The notes beneath the pieces are model-generated. The model was given only the letters and a program-made list of their open reading frames with translations, made no database searches and was not told the DNA's origin. A stretch of DNA of 64,000 bases, taken from contig JAQFVV010000001.1 of the NCBI GenBank assembly GCA_028023455.1, positions 20,517,611-20,581,610 of the forward strand, read 5' to 3'. Source of the DNA: Epiperipatus broadwayi (taxonomy: Eukaryota; Onychophora; Udeonychophora; Euonychophora; Peripatidae). Numbering within the stretch: the first letter of the stretch is position 1; every line of letters begins with the position of its first letter. Made by a program: the position numbers and the translations under genes. Shown one piece after another: positions 45,841 through 57,975 of the stretch.

Positions 45841-46319
45841 TCTTGTAAACTAAGGGCAGACTATCTTTAAGGTTGTTAAGTAGCCAATTCAGTGTGGGAG
45901 AAGTATGAAGGCTGTGATAAGGTAAAGCACAGACTGATCAATAGGTGGCACCAGGAATGTAAGGCAGTAATATCCAGGGTTTGTCATTGGTTTTGATAAA
46001 TGGGTGTTTAATTTTTGAATAAAAAAATTTTAATTTTGAATGAGAGCTATGTTTTTTATATCTAATGTTGTGTAGATCTGTGATATAAGTTTCAATTTAC
46101 ACAGAAAATGTCTTGAGACCGGCTAATTTAAGACTTTGATATAATTTACTTGGGCTGTATGGCACTTTGAACATGAACAGACTTCACAAGCATTTTATAG
46201 TTGACTGAATGGTTTCACACTAAATGTATAAGTCTAGAAACTTGAAGCCTTTTGGGTTGTCCTCATTCTCTCTTGTCCATTAGAGAGGTCCAGTTGTATT
46301 CCATAGATTTGTGCATCAA

Positions 46320-46910
46320 GGGTGCAAATAAAGATATCATCCATGTATCATGTATATAACAAGAAAGGAATGAAAATGTATTTGGATAAGATCTCTTACT
46401 CAAATTTATTGAGTACTATACTTAAGAATATGCCACTCATGAGAAGGCCCATAAGCCAGCCATCATCCATTTTGTAATAAACATTGTTAGATAAGGCAAT
46501 AATCTCATGGATCCAATTTAATTTTATAGTCAACTTTATCCAGTGCCTACTTGATAATTTGGATGGATAATATACATGGAATGGAACTGTACAGTTCAAT
46601 GATGTCCAATCATGCTAAGTAGTCTTGCTTATTTTTAATTCTTTTAACACATTTGAATGATGATTTGACAATAAATCTACCAAAACTGAATTGATCCATA
46701 AGCATTGGTTTATCATTTTGGAAGTCTTGTAGTAAAAGGCTCTGCAGAAGGCAATCATTAAGCATAAGAAACATTCAACTTTATGTAATTTTATATTAGT
46801 TGCAGAACACAGGTAGATGGTAAAGTATTTGCATTTCAAAAATGCTTTATTACAAATCTTGCATAGAACAGCAGATGTAAATTTATCTTTATTTCTTTTC
46901 AAGTTATATG
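46320..46910 (-). pseudogene. Penelope-like reverse transcriptase, broken
   Basis: The frame 46396-46599 has the palm segment VYYKMDDGWLMGLLMSGIFLSIVLNKFE, matching the G..MG.P.S pattern of Penelope RTs. In the same frame, past a TAA and a TGA, comes the catalytic YMDDIFICT (YMDD at 46336-46347). Upstream, 46615-46902 and a neighbouring frame give a LDIIELYSSIP-type block, the first catalytic region, after a frameshift. At least two stops and one frameshift inactivate it. In the family this enzyme copies RNA at the target. Confidence 0.7.
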
Positions 46911-47599
46911 AGTCTATTTTGGTTTGAATATTAGTTTATTAGCAGTAAAGTTCTGTTTGGATAATGAAACAAAATGACTTCCCTTATCCTCTTTCATACA
47001 AATGATGTCATTTTCATGAAATATTGCTTGGTAGATTTGATACATTTAAACCACTCATTATCTTGCCCCTTGACTTGTTTACAAGCAATGATCTATACAA
47101 CTTGACTAATAATCATATCTCTTTCTTGTTATAAATTATTTTGATGTCAGTAGCAAGTTCTCTCATTGGATATTTTCACATTCTGCCACCAAATCATGGG
47201 CCATAATTTAAAATCTTAATATTATTCAGTGGGCTGTGTTTAGTTATAAGCAATAGCAGGAGCTAACTTTACATCCTGCTTGTTAGTGAGAAAATATTTT
47301 TGACTTATTTTGCTTGTTAATTACGAATCAAGACTCTGCATTTATCATCAATCTCAGGTAGAATGTCCTGTATTTTCCATATTTTATGTTTATGTCACTC
47401 TTCATTTTTCAAAAATTCCTTACAACCTTTGATAATATTTTTCACTAAGAGATTTTAATTGGAAGGTCTCTCGGTTAAAAATAGCCTTAGACACATAAAT
47501 TTGGTAGCAGTTTGGAAAGATTTTTGAGCTAGACAATTTTTGAAAAAATTTTTTTTTTTCATCTAAAACACAGGTTTACAGAGTTAGCATACCATCTTA

Positions 47600-48880
47600 A
47601 TCTTTAGAGAGATATCCATTATGTTATAACAGAAATGAACTATTATCTTCAAATGTCTCACATTTTCCCCCATTTTAAGCCATAACCATTATATAACATA
47701 ATTATTTCCAGTATAAATAATTAATTAGATCATGATTCTCTTTGATCTATGTACAGAATAAAATTATTCGTAAAAAAAAAAAATTGACAGAGAATATTAA
47801 TTTAATAAACAACACCATAAATTTATTTATATAAACATGCAAAATGTTGCCAACAGTGAATGCTCTAATATATTGCACTGTAATTTAACATAACAAATAT
47901 ATTAACTTTCCATAGCATTACTTTTCTTTTTATCAATTTCACAAAAGTGCCACCAACTCATAACACATGATTGTAACTGAGTTTGATTTTTATTTTATAC
48001 TTCTTAAATGATTTACTTTCATTAAATAATTTACTTTTTGGGTTTAAATACTAAGTTCATTTATTCTAACACTAATTCTATCGTTGATTCTAATGTAACT
48101 ACAACAATGTGTGAATGCATTATACATATTAATGTAAATTTAACTTTATGGGTATGTATGTTCATGAATTTGTAGTATACTGTTTTTAGAAATGAATTTT
48201 TCTCAATATTTGATAATTTCCACATTACTAGCCTAAGTTCTTAGTTGTATTTTAAATTTTCTTAGTCCTCATAAACAATCATTTATATTACTCATACTAC
48301 ATAACACAATTGAAAAATATTAGAATTGATATAACTATGTTAAAACTCAAAATGTATTTAGATACAAACAAATAGAATTTTTAAGTAAAATAAAAGTGTT
48401 TAAAAATGCTAATAATTTTCTTTGTAAAAATTAAGTTTTTATATACCATTACAATATTATTAAACAATTTTTACTATATTCATAAGAGTATAATATTTTA
48501 AAAAAAAAGAAAGTTAAAATCATATTTCTTTATTTTTTTTCTCTTTCTATATATGTATGAGAAGCAATATAAAGCTTACATATATATAAACAAAAGATTA
48601 AAAAAAAGAAAAAATTAAAATTTTATTCTTTTAAAAAATAATTTCGGAATGATTAAAAAAAAACATTTAATTCACATTTTAAGCACTATTTTTGAGAATA
48701 AAAAAGAAGTTCTAAGAACATAATTCTAGAGAAAAGTAGCTAATAGCATTTCATTACTTAATCTTTTAAAAACGGAATGATTTTTTTTTATTTTGTATTT
48801 AATACACAACTTTTATTTTTTTTATTTTAAACAGAACAATATACTATTAAATAGCCATTAAAAAATTGTCAGCAATGGTG
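47600..48880. other. AT-rich stretch, nothing recognised
   Basis: It contains A/T runs and no coding similarity, terminal repeat or RNA gene that I can support. Confidence 0.5.
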
Positions 48881-48884
48881 TGAC

Positions 48885-49230
48885 GAGAATCTCGACCTCG
48901 GGGTGGTCTTTGAGCGTTCCATCATCAGATTTTTAATTGAATGGACAGTTGAAGAGTTGGAGTGTGGAGTACCTTAATATATATATATCTGAGCACTTAT
49001 TGCAAATATGTGTAGAGATGATAATCTGGATCAACTGATGATTGCTGGCTTAACATGAAATACCGATATTGGTGATTATTTATCTTTTCGACATATATAT
49101 GTTCAAGTGTATCAGTCTTATGAGATAGAATGGAGAGTGGTGGGTTATGTGAAAGTCTGTGCTCATATACCCTATATATTATATATATTGATACAGGTAT
49201 ATAATAAGCCTGTATTTCAGTAATTGCAAT
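48885..49230 (+). mobile_element. Hammerhead-bearing repeat, single-orientation copy
   Basis: It shares with the element at 61799-62496 the block CCATCATCAGATTT..GGACAGTTGAAGAGTTGGAG, then GAGCACT/ATATAT, the ribozyme, and GTGTATCAGT after it. It has one orientation only. Its right part (GAGAGTGGTGGGTTATGTG, then ATAATAAGCCTGTA, to about 49214) matches the fragment at 55345-55430. Target duplications are not identified. Confidence 0.6.
49023..49077 (+). ncRNA. Hammerhead ribozyme, type I, well preserved
   Basis: The core CTGATGA (49035-49041) and GAAA (49057-49060) are exact. Stem III pairs AT with AT around loop ACCG (49060-49067), leading to TA with cleavage after 49068. Stem I pairs ATCAA with TTGGT (one G-U) and AATC with GATT, with a three-base bulge TGG as seen in tertiary-contact stems. 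Stem II (TTGCTGGCTTAACAT) has one mismatch and an open first pair. The H17 base is A, which is allowed. Confidence 0.75.
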
Positions 49231-50170
49231 ATATCATTGTAAATAAAAGAAAATGAACAAGTCCTTGGAATATTTTTAAAAAACTTATATTAAATTTTTT
49301 TTAAATACAGATTTTGTTCATATTTCTCAAATTTTTGTAATGTGTTTTTTGTTTTTCTATTTCAAAAAAATACAATAGATTATGTTACACAGACAAAAGT
49401 GATAGCACTGTGAAAATGATTATTCCAAAATCAATCTATAGACTATTTTTTAACATAAAATATTTTCTACAAAAACAATTTTCATTCAAAATGTTGAATT
49501 GATATTAACAGTATATTGGTTTGGCAGAAAAAAGTTTTGGAAACTGAAGCATACTAGGTAGAGAAAGAAGAAAATATACGACTATGCATATTAGATGATT
49601 ACTGAAAAAAATTCAACTAAGTTTTTGTATAAGTAATCTAAAAAAGCAATACAAAAGGATTTTGAACTCATCATTCAATGTGATATAAATAAAAATAAGT
49701 AAAATAAATAAAATGAACATAAGAGTCAGCTCATGTTTAATAATAGTTATATGTGCACTGTGACATAATACACTAAACTACCATAAATGTGCAAAATAAA
49801 ATAAAAACAATAATAATACAATATCAGTAAATCTTGTGACTCTATTATAAAAGGTTCTTTAAACTATATACAATGTTTCTTTTTCTTAAAAAAAAAAAAA
49901 AAAGGATTAAAAAGTGGCATGAATTTTTTGTTAAACATTAATAAAAATATTGATTTGATGGTTAAACTATAATATTAATATAATATATGTGAATGTGTAT
50001 ATAGATAGAAATATGGATGAACTGAAATAAATTGATATACAAAATGTAAATTATTCATGATTGGTTAGCATTAAGTTTATTTTAGAATTTAGGTTTAACA
50101 AAATAAGATGTTTCTTGCATTATTTTTACTTCCATGTGAGTTAAAAGAAATCAATTATCTGCCCATTAAT
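49231..50170. other. AT-rich stretch, nothing recognised
   Basis: I see only A/T runs and no gene, repeat terminus or RNA gene. Confidence 0.5.
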
Positions 50171-50347
50171 AAATATTATTTAAGCCAATAAACATCACAT
50201 GATCACCATTTCTTATGCTTGCTTATAAATGTTATTAAAACAGGCAAAACTCTCCATATAGTATTGGCACTCAGTGCAAGCCAGAGTAATCAATGGATGC
50301 CAGAAGGCTTGTGCATAAAATCTCCATCTAGTGCCTACTCATCCAAT

Positions 50348-50391
50348 ATCCCAGACTAGTTTCTGACTGGTGGCCTTCGTCAGTGAGGAGC
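50348..50391 (-). ncRNA. Hammerhead ribozyme A in left arm
   Basis: On the minus strand CTGACGA (50377-50383) and GAAA (50060-offset within 50060 not used; box at 50360-50363) are exact. Stem II pairs GGC with GTC around CACCA, with an A-A mismatch at its base. Stem III is the palindrome CTAG, followed by TC. Stem I has four pairs next to the core (CTCA with TGGG, one G-U). Cleavage is expected between 50354 and 50353. Confidence 0.65.
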
Positions 50392-50721
50392 TTCGGATCT
50401 CAGAGCACTGCACCTAAATCTTAGGATCTAATGCAACCCTCTGGCAGCCACCTTTTATCTCTACTTAACTACAAAACTATGAGTCTTAAATTGAAAACAA
50501 TAATATTTTCAATCCAAGCTCATTAGCTTATATAGTCATATAGGTTTTAACTGAGTTCAGTACCTATATATTTTGGTATCTTTGGTTCTTTAATAACCAT
50601 ACTCACCACTATCCTATTAGGCAGGATTGTTTTTAAGCCAATAAACATCACATGATTACCATTTCTTATGCTTGCTTATAATTATTATTAAAACAGGCAA
50701 AACTCTCCATACAGTATTGCC

Positions 50722-50750
50722 ACAAGCCAGAAACTAGTCAGGGGATATTG
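50722..50750 (+). ncRNA. Hammerhead ribozyme B, 5' half missing
   Basis: AGCC-A-GAAA-CTAG-TC then AGGGG is the 3' half of the ribozyme (cleavage after 50739). The CTGANGA half is absent because the inversion junction (50724/50725) cuts it. It marks the start of the right-arm unit. Confidence 0.6.
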
Positions 50751-51159
50751 GATGAGTAGGGACTAGATGGGAGATTTTATGCACACGCCTACTGGCATCC
50801 ATTGATTACTCTGGCTTGCACTGAGTGGCAATACTATATGGAGAAATGTTGCCTGTTTTAATAACAGTTATAAGCAAGCATAAGAAATAGTGATCATGTG
50901 ATGTTTATTGGCTTAAAACCAATCCTGCCTAAAAGGATAGTGGTGGCTATAGTTATTAAAAAACCAAAGACACCAAAATATATAGGTACTGAATGGAGTT
51001 CAAACCTATATGACCATATAAGCTAATGAGCTTGGATTGAAAATATTATTGTGTTTTCAATTTAAGATTCATAGTTTTGTAGTTAAGTAGAGATAAAAGG
51101 TGGCTGTTGGAAGGTTGCATTAGATCCTAAGATCAAGATGCAGTGTCTCAGATTTAAGG

Positions 51160-51202
51160 CTCCTCACTGACAAGGTCACAGCCAGAAACCAGTCAAGGGA
51201 TG
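51160..51202 (+). ncRNA. Hammerhead ribozyme C, core damaged
   Basis: CTCCTCA, then CTGACAAGG, GTCACAGCC, GAAAC, CAGTC. Compared with copy A one G of CTGACGA is missing, so this copy should be inactive. The predicted cleavage position (after 51194) is exactly 455 bases from that of copy B. Confidence 0.6.
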
Positions 51203-51323
51203 TTGGATGAGTAGGTACTAGATGAGGATTTTATGCACAAGCCTTTTGGCATCCATTGATTACTCTGGCTTGCACTGAGTGGCAAGACTGTATGGAGAAT
51301 TTTGCCTGTTTAAATATTATTTA

Positions 51324-53560
51324 TTCACTTAAAAAATATTGATTTGTTTATTTTAAAATAAATTGATTTAAAATATTCTATATTCTGTTAAATGTAAATG
51401 TGTACCAAAAATACTTGGAGAATATTAAGATAATTTATTGAATATATTTCTCATTATTTTTTACTGGCTTTTTTAACAAAAATAAGCTTTGTTAGAAGTT
51501 TGGACAGAAAATAGATGTTCTAAGTTGGTTTTAAAATAAAATAATAAATTTGGATGAACATGTTAAGGTTAATTTTTTGACAAGAAATTATAAGTTTAAT
51601 TGAATAAGATGTTGCAAGACAGGAACAAGCAAAGAATTTAATAAAAAGCAACAATTCACCAACATGCCTCACTTTTTAAAAAATCCTTGGCCTGCTTTAA
51701 TTAAAGATATTTATTGTAACTTTATCACAAGGTCTTCTACTTTTTTGCTGATTATCATGCCTATCTGGAAAACACTACTTTTCTTTTTTATACAGTCAGT
51801 TTTCACCAACTTGTAGCATTGTATAATTTGCATACAGAAAGAAATTCTTATACTTCAATACAAAATATAAAACTGTATAAAGAATCATCATATATCAATC
51901 CATATTCTGAGAAGAGACTGTGATTTTATATTAATATCCCTTTCCTAATTCCATGCCTAATATTAAAACTATTTTAAAATATTATCCTATTCCAAACACA
52001 ATAAAATTTTTATTCCTTAATAATAACTGTATAATGGTAGCATGATGATGGTCTTCCTGTAACCTGCCCTACAAACAATATGTATTAGTAAGTAAAACTA
52101 ATGTTATCATATAAAAATCAGACTTCATTTTATGAACCACTGACTAAAAACAACAAATTACGAAAAAAAAATGCAACAAAGCTATTAATGTAAACACCAA
52201 TGATACTATAAAAATAGCCATATCAGGATTATAGAGATTAGAAACTTAAGTTCTTAAAATGAAAAATGACTAAACACTTCAATTTCAGAAATATCTTTTA
52301 CAGAGCAATCTTTCCTTCATCTAAAAAATAAAATACTAGAATTTAACAGCGAGGATATGTCAAAATCTAAAATGAAAGATCTACAAATTAATTGTACAGC
52401 ACAATGTTGATATAATTGCTTGCACTTTGCTTCAAGAATGTATACTAAATATAGTATGGCTACTTTTATTTTAAACCATCTTGAAAAGCAAATAATTTCT
52501 ATTAAAGATAGTTCAAATGATACAGCAATTACTATTCCAAATATTTTTTGTTTGCAATGTTTACACATTTCCTAATATAAACTAATTTCTAACCTTCTTT
52601 AACAGGCTTCACTTTCTGTATTTGTAGAAGCTTAAATTCAATGCAAATGAGGATAAAACAGGTTGTCAACTTTTAAAATTAATAGATTTAAGTAATATAT
52701 ACATATTTTATGATGCCAAGCTAGAGATATCACTTCATTCAGTCAAATGAGAGAGGTAAAGAATCCATGAATAATGTTTTGTTTTAATAAACAATGGTTT
52801 ATCATTACCTGTTAATCTGCTACTAATATAATTTCCAACCTAAACTATATTATATTACACTTGATATTCACAATCCCAAATTGAAACCTACCCTGTTTTG
52901 AGATACAATTTAAGGAAAATATCTTGAGTCAACATAACAAATATCTTAAACAAAATATTAATAAAATACCACCTATATCCTCTTGCTATGGTAGATCTAA
53001 CAAAATTATAACTGCAACATCTGAGGAATTCATGGTTTGAGGATATTGTAAATTACTGCTAACTTTTAAATCTCTAGATAATACTAGAAAAAAGAGCTGA
53101 AAGATCATAAAAAAATGAAATTTTACAAGTCTTAGTTGAAAAGTTTGGTCCCTTTTACAAAATCTTAGTGGTTGAAGAAGCATATCTGAAAAAATTATTA
53201 CTATCATTGCTAGTGAGACTTCCAATCTTATATATCAAATTTTTTGGAAAAAGCATCATTAGAGCAAAACTATAAGCTTCTTTTTAAAAATATACTCTTA
53301 ATGTCAAATTAATAGAACTAGTTGATTTTGATGAATTTCAAAATTTCTGAATAAATCAAACAATAAAGACCTCAAAGAGAAAAAGAAATATTCTCATAGT
53401 TTCAAAATAAAACTATTCAATTTAACATATTAATACAAAAACTATTCCAAAAATAAACCTAATATTCTTCCAAAAAAATAATTCACAATATCTTTATTAT
53501 ATATATTCCCTTCAAGTTATCTGAAATGAGAGTTACGCCAATAATTAAGATAAAACTATT
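51324..53560. other. AT-rich stretch, no gene recognised
   Basis: Minus-strand frames at 52317-52568 and 52986-53225 have no recognisable motif and typical AT-rich random composition. A short run near 51690-51770 faintly resembles 54670-54760 and 57150-57240 (AATTAAAGATATTTATTGT..CTTTATCA). Confidence 0.45.
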
Positions 53561-53569
53561 TTTATAAAT

Positions 53570-53625
53570 AAGGCTTCATTTAGACCAGAAAGTGAATAAG
53601 GCTGCATTTAGACCAGAAAGTGATT
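53570..53625. repeat. 28-bp tandem repeat, two copies
   Basis: AAGGCTTCATTTAGACCAGA with the next eight bases is followed directly by a second copy with two differences. Confidence 0.9.
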
Positions 53626-54159
53626 GATGTAAACAAATTATATCTTTAATAATTCACTGCAAAAAACACTTTCACAATAAATTAAAGTTATGCTATTTTT
53701 ATTGATCTAACTTCAGATTACGATTTCATTTGGAAAAATAGTCTTATTTAAAAAGTCGTTAAAATCATTAAATACAGGTCTCCAATAAAAGAATTCAAAT
53801 AACAGTAAATCATAATCACAATAGTCATAAAATTTTACATAATATCTATCATCTGGTGCTGCTCTCTCCCCTACTTTAGTTAATATATTCATCAGTCAGC
53901 TTCCAAAACCAAATTCAGAAAATATTTTTCAAATATTAAGATTTTATTCCTAATTCAACAGAGTCAGTACATCGACTTTTTATTTAAATAACAACGAAAA
54001 CATTTTGTAAACTGAATGTAACTTTTTGGTGTAATGAAGCACAACCTATTTTAAATAACATTGGTTCACATACTAATTACTTTCTTAAAACATCGAAGAT
54101 TAGATCAAAAATAATTTCTATAAATTATCACTCTGGAAAACTGGTTAGCACTATTTGCA

Positions 54160-57100
54160 GTAATAATGTAATTATTTTAGGAAGAGTTTTCTTAACATTA
54201 GTATATTCTATTAATGAATGCTGTACCACTGTTTAGACAAAAAGTGACCACAATAAACTTCTTAATACATAATTAAAATTTTACCATGAAAATTATAACT
54301 AGAACATTCAAGTATACTCTTTTAGGCTGGCATCATCCTCCTCCCAATAACCCAAGATATGTTGTATCTCAGAAAATGTATAAAAAGCTATTAAGAATAA
54401 CAGACTTACAACTAACTCAACCTATAATTTCATTTAAATGAAGATCTCTTTTCTGAGTGCTCATTTCAAAAATATCTTCAAGCAATCAAAGAATTATAAT
54501 GTATTTTTCCCCAGATCCATCAGTAAAGCTAATTATTTGACATTCCTTGATTCTACTAAAAACTCGTCAACAGATGCAGAACCACCCAACTACTTCAGAA
54601 ATCAAATTTGACAAGTTCTGAACTGTGTAACTAAAATGAAATGCAGACTCAAATCAATTGAAGAGATAGCAGAATTAAAGAAGTTAATAAAGCTACAAAT
54701 AAATGTACCTCCTAATTGGAATCTCTGCAGAATCTTTATGATATACGTTTGCTATCTAGAAAAAAAAAAAACTCATACACTAATTAAATAAATCACTATA
54801 TGCAGTCATTCAAAAAAAAAAACATTATACATATTCATTCACACACATAGAAAAATAATAAAAAAAATCTCAATTCTTTTCTCTCATGCACAAAAATCTT
54901 TTTAAATTTTATTTTATTATTTCCTTTTTTAATATTATCTACAACTAAGTTCTTTTCCCACCTGACTTTCTTTTTAAATTTTTCCCCATATGTTTGCATA
55001 AAAGATCAACAACATTATTATTATCTACGTTACCAGTTTAGTCAAAAATATTTAAATTATATATGTGTGTATCAGAATTTCACAGACTATTCACAATATA
55101 TTCAATTGAATATTTATTTAAAAAGTATAAATTTTATTTAGACTCACATAAATATTATTTAAAAAATTCTTAGTAAAAAAATTAGATAAATACATATTCT
55201 TGAACAATTGCATGAATATTTTTAAATTCTATAATCATTAGAAGAAAAAAATATTTAAGTAAAACATCCTCTTTTAAATTTAAATTAATCTAGTTAATTC
55301 AAAATAAAAACAAATTGTTATATATGAATATAATTTTAGCAATATGAGATGATACTGAGAGTAGGGGGTCGTGTGGAAATCTGAGTTCGAATCCCGCATA
55401 TATTACATATATAAATGCATGTTTAAGCCTGTACAATGTATCAATAGTAAAAGTATAAATTTAATTAACAATAGATTGTTTTCCATAAATTCCACAAAAA
55501 AAGAATTTGTAGAAAATTTGCACTTCTATCAGCTAAAAATGGTCATTATTAATGAATATTAATAATGTTAAAAGCAAAAATGTAATATATCGCATTAACA
55601 TTTTTGTAAAATTCATTATTACAAAGATAAATGTTATCCTAAGTGAAATTAAAATAATTGTTAGAAATCTTACAGTATTATCATTACCTCATTAAGAAAT
55701 GACTACATATCATAATATTAATGCAACTGCCATCCAACAAAAAAAAATACCCACTTAAAATTATTCAAATCAAACATTTATGAGACATTTATTGTTTACT
55801 GATATATATTTATTTAGTAATGATGCTCAATCATTCAGTTACCAAGCATTAAAGCAGTTGACATTACTTCCTACTACAATTCTTTAATCTCTAATTATTA
55901 CTTCAACCTCTTTATTTTGATTCACAAATTCAACTCTGATATTAAAACATTATTTACTATGTTCACATAATAAATCCAGTTAATGCTATATTCCAAACTC
56001 TTTATTCAGTAGTGCATGTTTTCTTCATAAAATGAAATATTCTTTTTCATATTACTCACAAGAATTAAAATCTATGTTTTCAATTTCAGAACATTATTTC
56101 ACTCACATATCTGGCCTCTTTTCATTCTTAATAAAACATTAGCTAAAATAATTTACTTGTCCTCATTTTACAAAAAGACAATTTAATCATTTAATGAGAT
56201 TCTGGAAATTTATAAATACCTTTCATAACATTCTATTTAAATATGTCTATTAATCTTAATCAAAAATCTCCATAATGAATTCAGTTCATTTTTTATACTA
56301 ATTCAACAGATCAGTATAAAACATTAAAAAATATTTCTAGGTTTATTATGGAAAATTATTTATTCTTATAACTTATAGGAATAACCTCATTTAAAAGTAG
56401 GGCAACACTATTTAGGAGTGTTATTTTATTATCTTATATAGCTTCCTTAACACTACATATTTGATTGGTGAAACTGTGTCCTTGTTTAAAAAAAAAAAGT
56501 GTCCATGCTAAAATTCTAGATACTCAAATATTACCATAAGAAATATTATTGGTACATTCAAGTCTACTCACTTTTATATATAAAATGTGTATTCCTCCAT
56601 CAAAAATCAGAGATAAGTTGCCACACTCAAAATGTATAAAAAACTACTAAATATGTTAGATTTTTCAGTAATTCAAAACATAGTTGTTGTTTTTTTTACT
56701 TAACACTCATCTTATATCAATATCGCCTTTCTTGAGGTCTACAACTGAAAAATTACAGTATTATAAATTGACTTCTTATGAAGATTCTAAATACGTTTCT
56801 TTTTCCTGATCCAATACTAAAGCCAATGGAATTGGACTTTTCCTAGACATTACTGAAATCTCATCAAAAAATTCATGACATCATATGATTATTGCATTCA
56901 TATGTACTTCATAAGTGAACTTTTTATGAGATTCCAAATAAATATTTTTTTCCAGAATTATTAGTAAAACCATTGAATTTGCACTTCCAAGACATTGCTG
57001 AAATATCATTAACAGATTCATGGCAACATATAGTCATTGCAGTCATCTGCTTTATAAAATGAAATTTAATTACAATTGACCAATGTACATATCAATAAAT

Positions 57101-57290
57101 GCAAACCATGAGCATAGTTTATGAATATAAAATCTAAAGCTATGGTTGCAAAATTGAAGAATTTAATAAAGCCCCTAGTAATTCTCTCCCCTGGTTGAAA
57201 TTTCTATAGGTATTCTTTATGACCTTTGTTAATTATTATGCTGTCTATTTTTTTTTCTAAATAACCACATGGTCAATAAATAAATAAATC
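54160..57290. repeat. Old segmental duplication (54.16-54.78 and 56.40-57.29 kb)
   Basis: Blocks recur in the same order about 2.3-2.5 kb apart: ACATTCAAGT.TACTC, AAATGTATAAAAA.CTA, ATC..TAGTAAAGC.AAT, then AGAA.TTAATAAAGC and TTTATGA. In the right copy a block of about 125 bases is itself doubled (about 56775-56920 and 56920-57045). Divergence is high. No coding is seen. Confidence 0.4.
55345..55430 (+). repeat. 3' fragment of the 49-kb hammerhead family, with B-box-like motif
   Basis: GAGAGTAGGGGGTCGTGTGG, then ATCTGAGTTCGAATCCCGC, then TTTAAGCCTGTA parallels 49130-49215. GAGTTCGAATCCCGC resembles the B box of tRNA genes. No A box or foldable tRNA lies at the right distance. Confidence 0.5.
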
Positions 57291-57760
57291 TATTCCTCAC
57301 ACTAAATAGTGAAGCAATGGATCTGTAGGTCAGATCCATGCTTCATGTCTTTCTAGATTACTATACTATGATCAAACCAGATTCACATGTGTTACAATGT
57401 TTGTAAAACTTTCCATCTGCCATTTTGTATACATTTAAATTTTAGGCCAGTAAATAAGTGATTAAATTATTAATTTCATATTAAAATGTTTTTTTTATAA
57501 ATATTAGAGGGGCCCAAATAGATATAAATATATGCAAACTTTTATAAAAATCAATATATAAAGTTTTAATATGATATTTTTTTAAGTATTTTATCCAGGA
57601 GATTTGCTTTCACAATAAACCCTACTAACATTCCATAGCATCAAACAAAAGAAAATCCATTAACAAAATGGTAATGGATTTTCTAATTAAAGTAAAATTA
57701 AAATAGAAAAGATATTTGAAATATAAATTCTTCAAATCTACATTTAATTAAAAATAGATT
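55431..57760. other. AT-rich stretch, only the old duplication seen
   Basis: Apart from the right copy of the duplication, nothing is recognised. Confidence 0.4.
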
Positions 57761-57879
57761 TGAAACAATTAAATCACTGGGTTTATCGGGAGAGTTGATC
57801 TCAAGAATACAAGGTGAATATATTTTAGGTTGATAATTGCAGTCACCAGAATTCCAACACAGTCACTTGGCCTGGAGCG

Positions 57880-57975
57880 TATGAAAAAGGGAATTTCCCA
57901 GAAATAGTCAAAAAGGGTATAAATAGCCCAAGAGAACAAAAGAGGTCAGCCAGTCATAGTTTTTGTCAGTGATTG
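57880..57975 (+). promoter_or_regulatory. Core-promoter-like TATA box and initiator
   Basis: TATAAATA at 57918-57925, within a GGG...CCC frame, is followed 28 bases downstream by TCAGCCAGTCATAG, an initiator-like context. AATAAA occurs at about 58003. The surrounding 57.78-58.35 kb has more mixed base composition than its flanks. It could be a solo LTR or a host promoter; no frame follows it. Confidence 0.35.

Larger units (their letters stand above)
45580..47600 (-). mobile_element. Penelope-like element, degraded
   Basis: Minus-strand reading gives an RT followed by a GIY-YIG-type domain, the order that defines Penelope-like elements with endonuclease. The limits are those of visible coding similarity. 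N-terminal traces (a DNEWFKCIK-like stretch near 47010-47060) are weak. No terminal repeats are recognised. It lies between RTE copy 2 and the hammerhead repeats. Confidence 0.65.
50183..51311. mobile_element. Head-to-head hammerhead retroelement with 12-bp target duplication
   Basis: AAATATTATTTA flanks the element perfectly at 50171-50182 and 51312-51323. Inside, the right part (from 50725) is a direct repeat with a 455-base step: AGCCAGAAAC at 50725 and 51180, so one full unit plus 117 bases. The left part (50183-50724) is the same unit on the minus strand, one partial unit plus 171 bases past its ribozyme. Units are bounded by hammerhead cleavage sites. No protein is encoded. Multimeric ribozyme-bounded units with target duplications are the form known for retrozymes and Penelope terminal repeats. 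Confidence 0.85.

Noticed and set aside
55360-55400. tRNA gene suggested by GTTCGAATCCC
   Set aside because: No T-stem pairing, no A box at the right distance, and the stretch is part of a repeat found at 49.1 kb.
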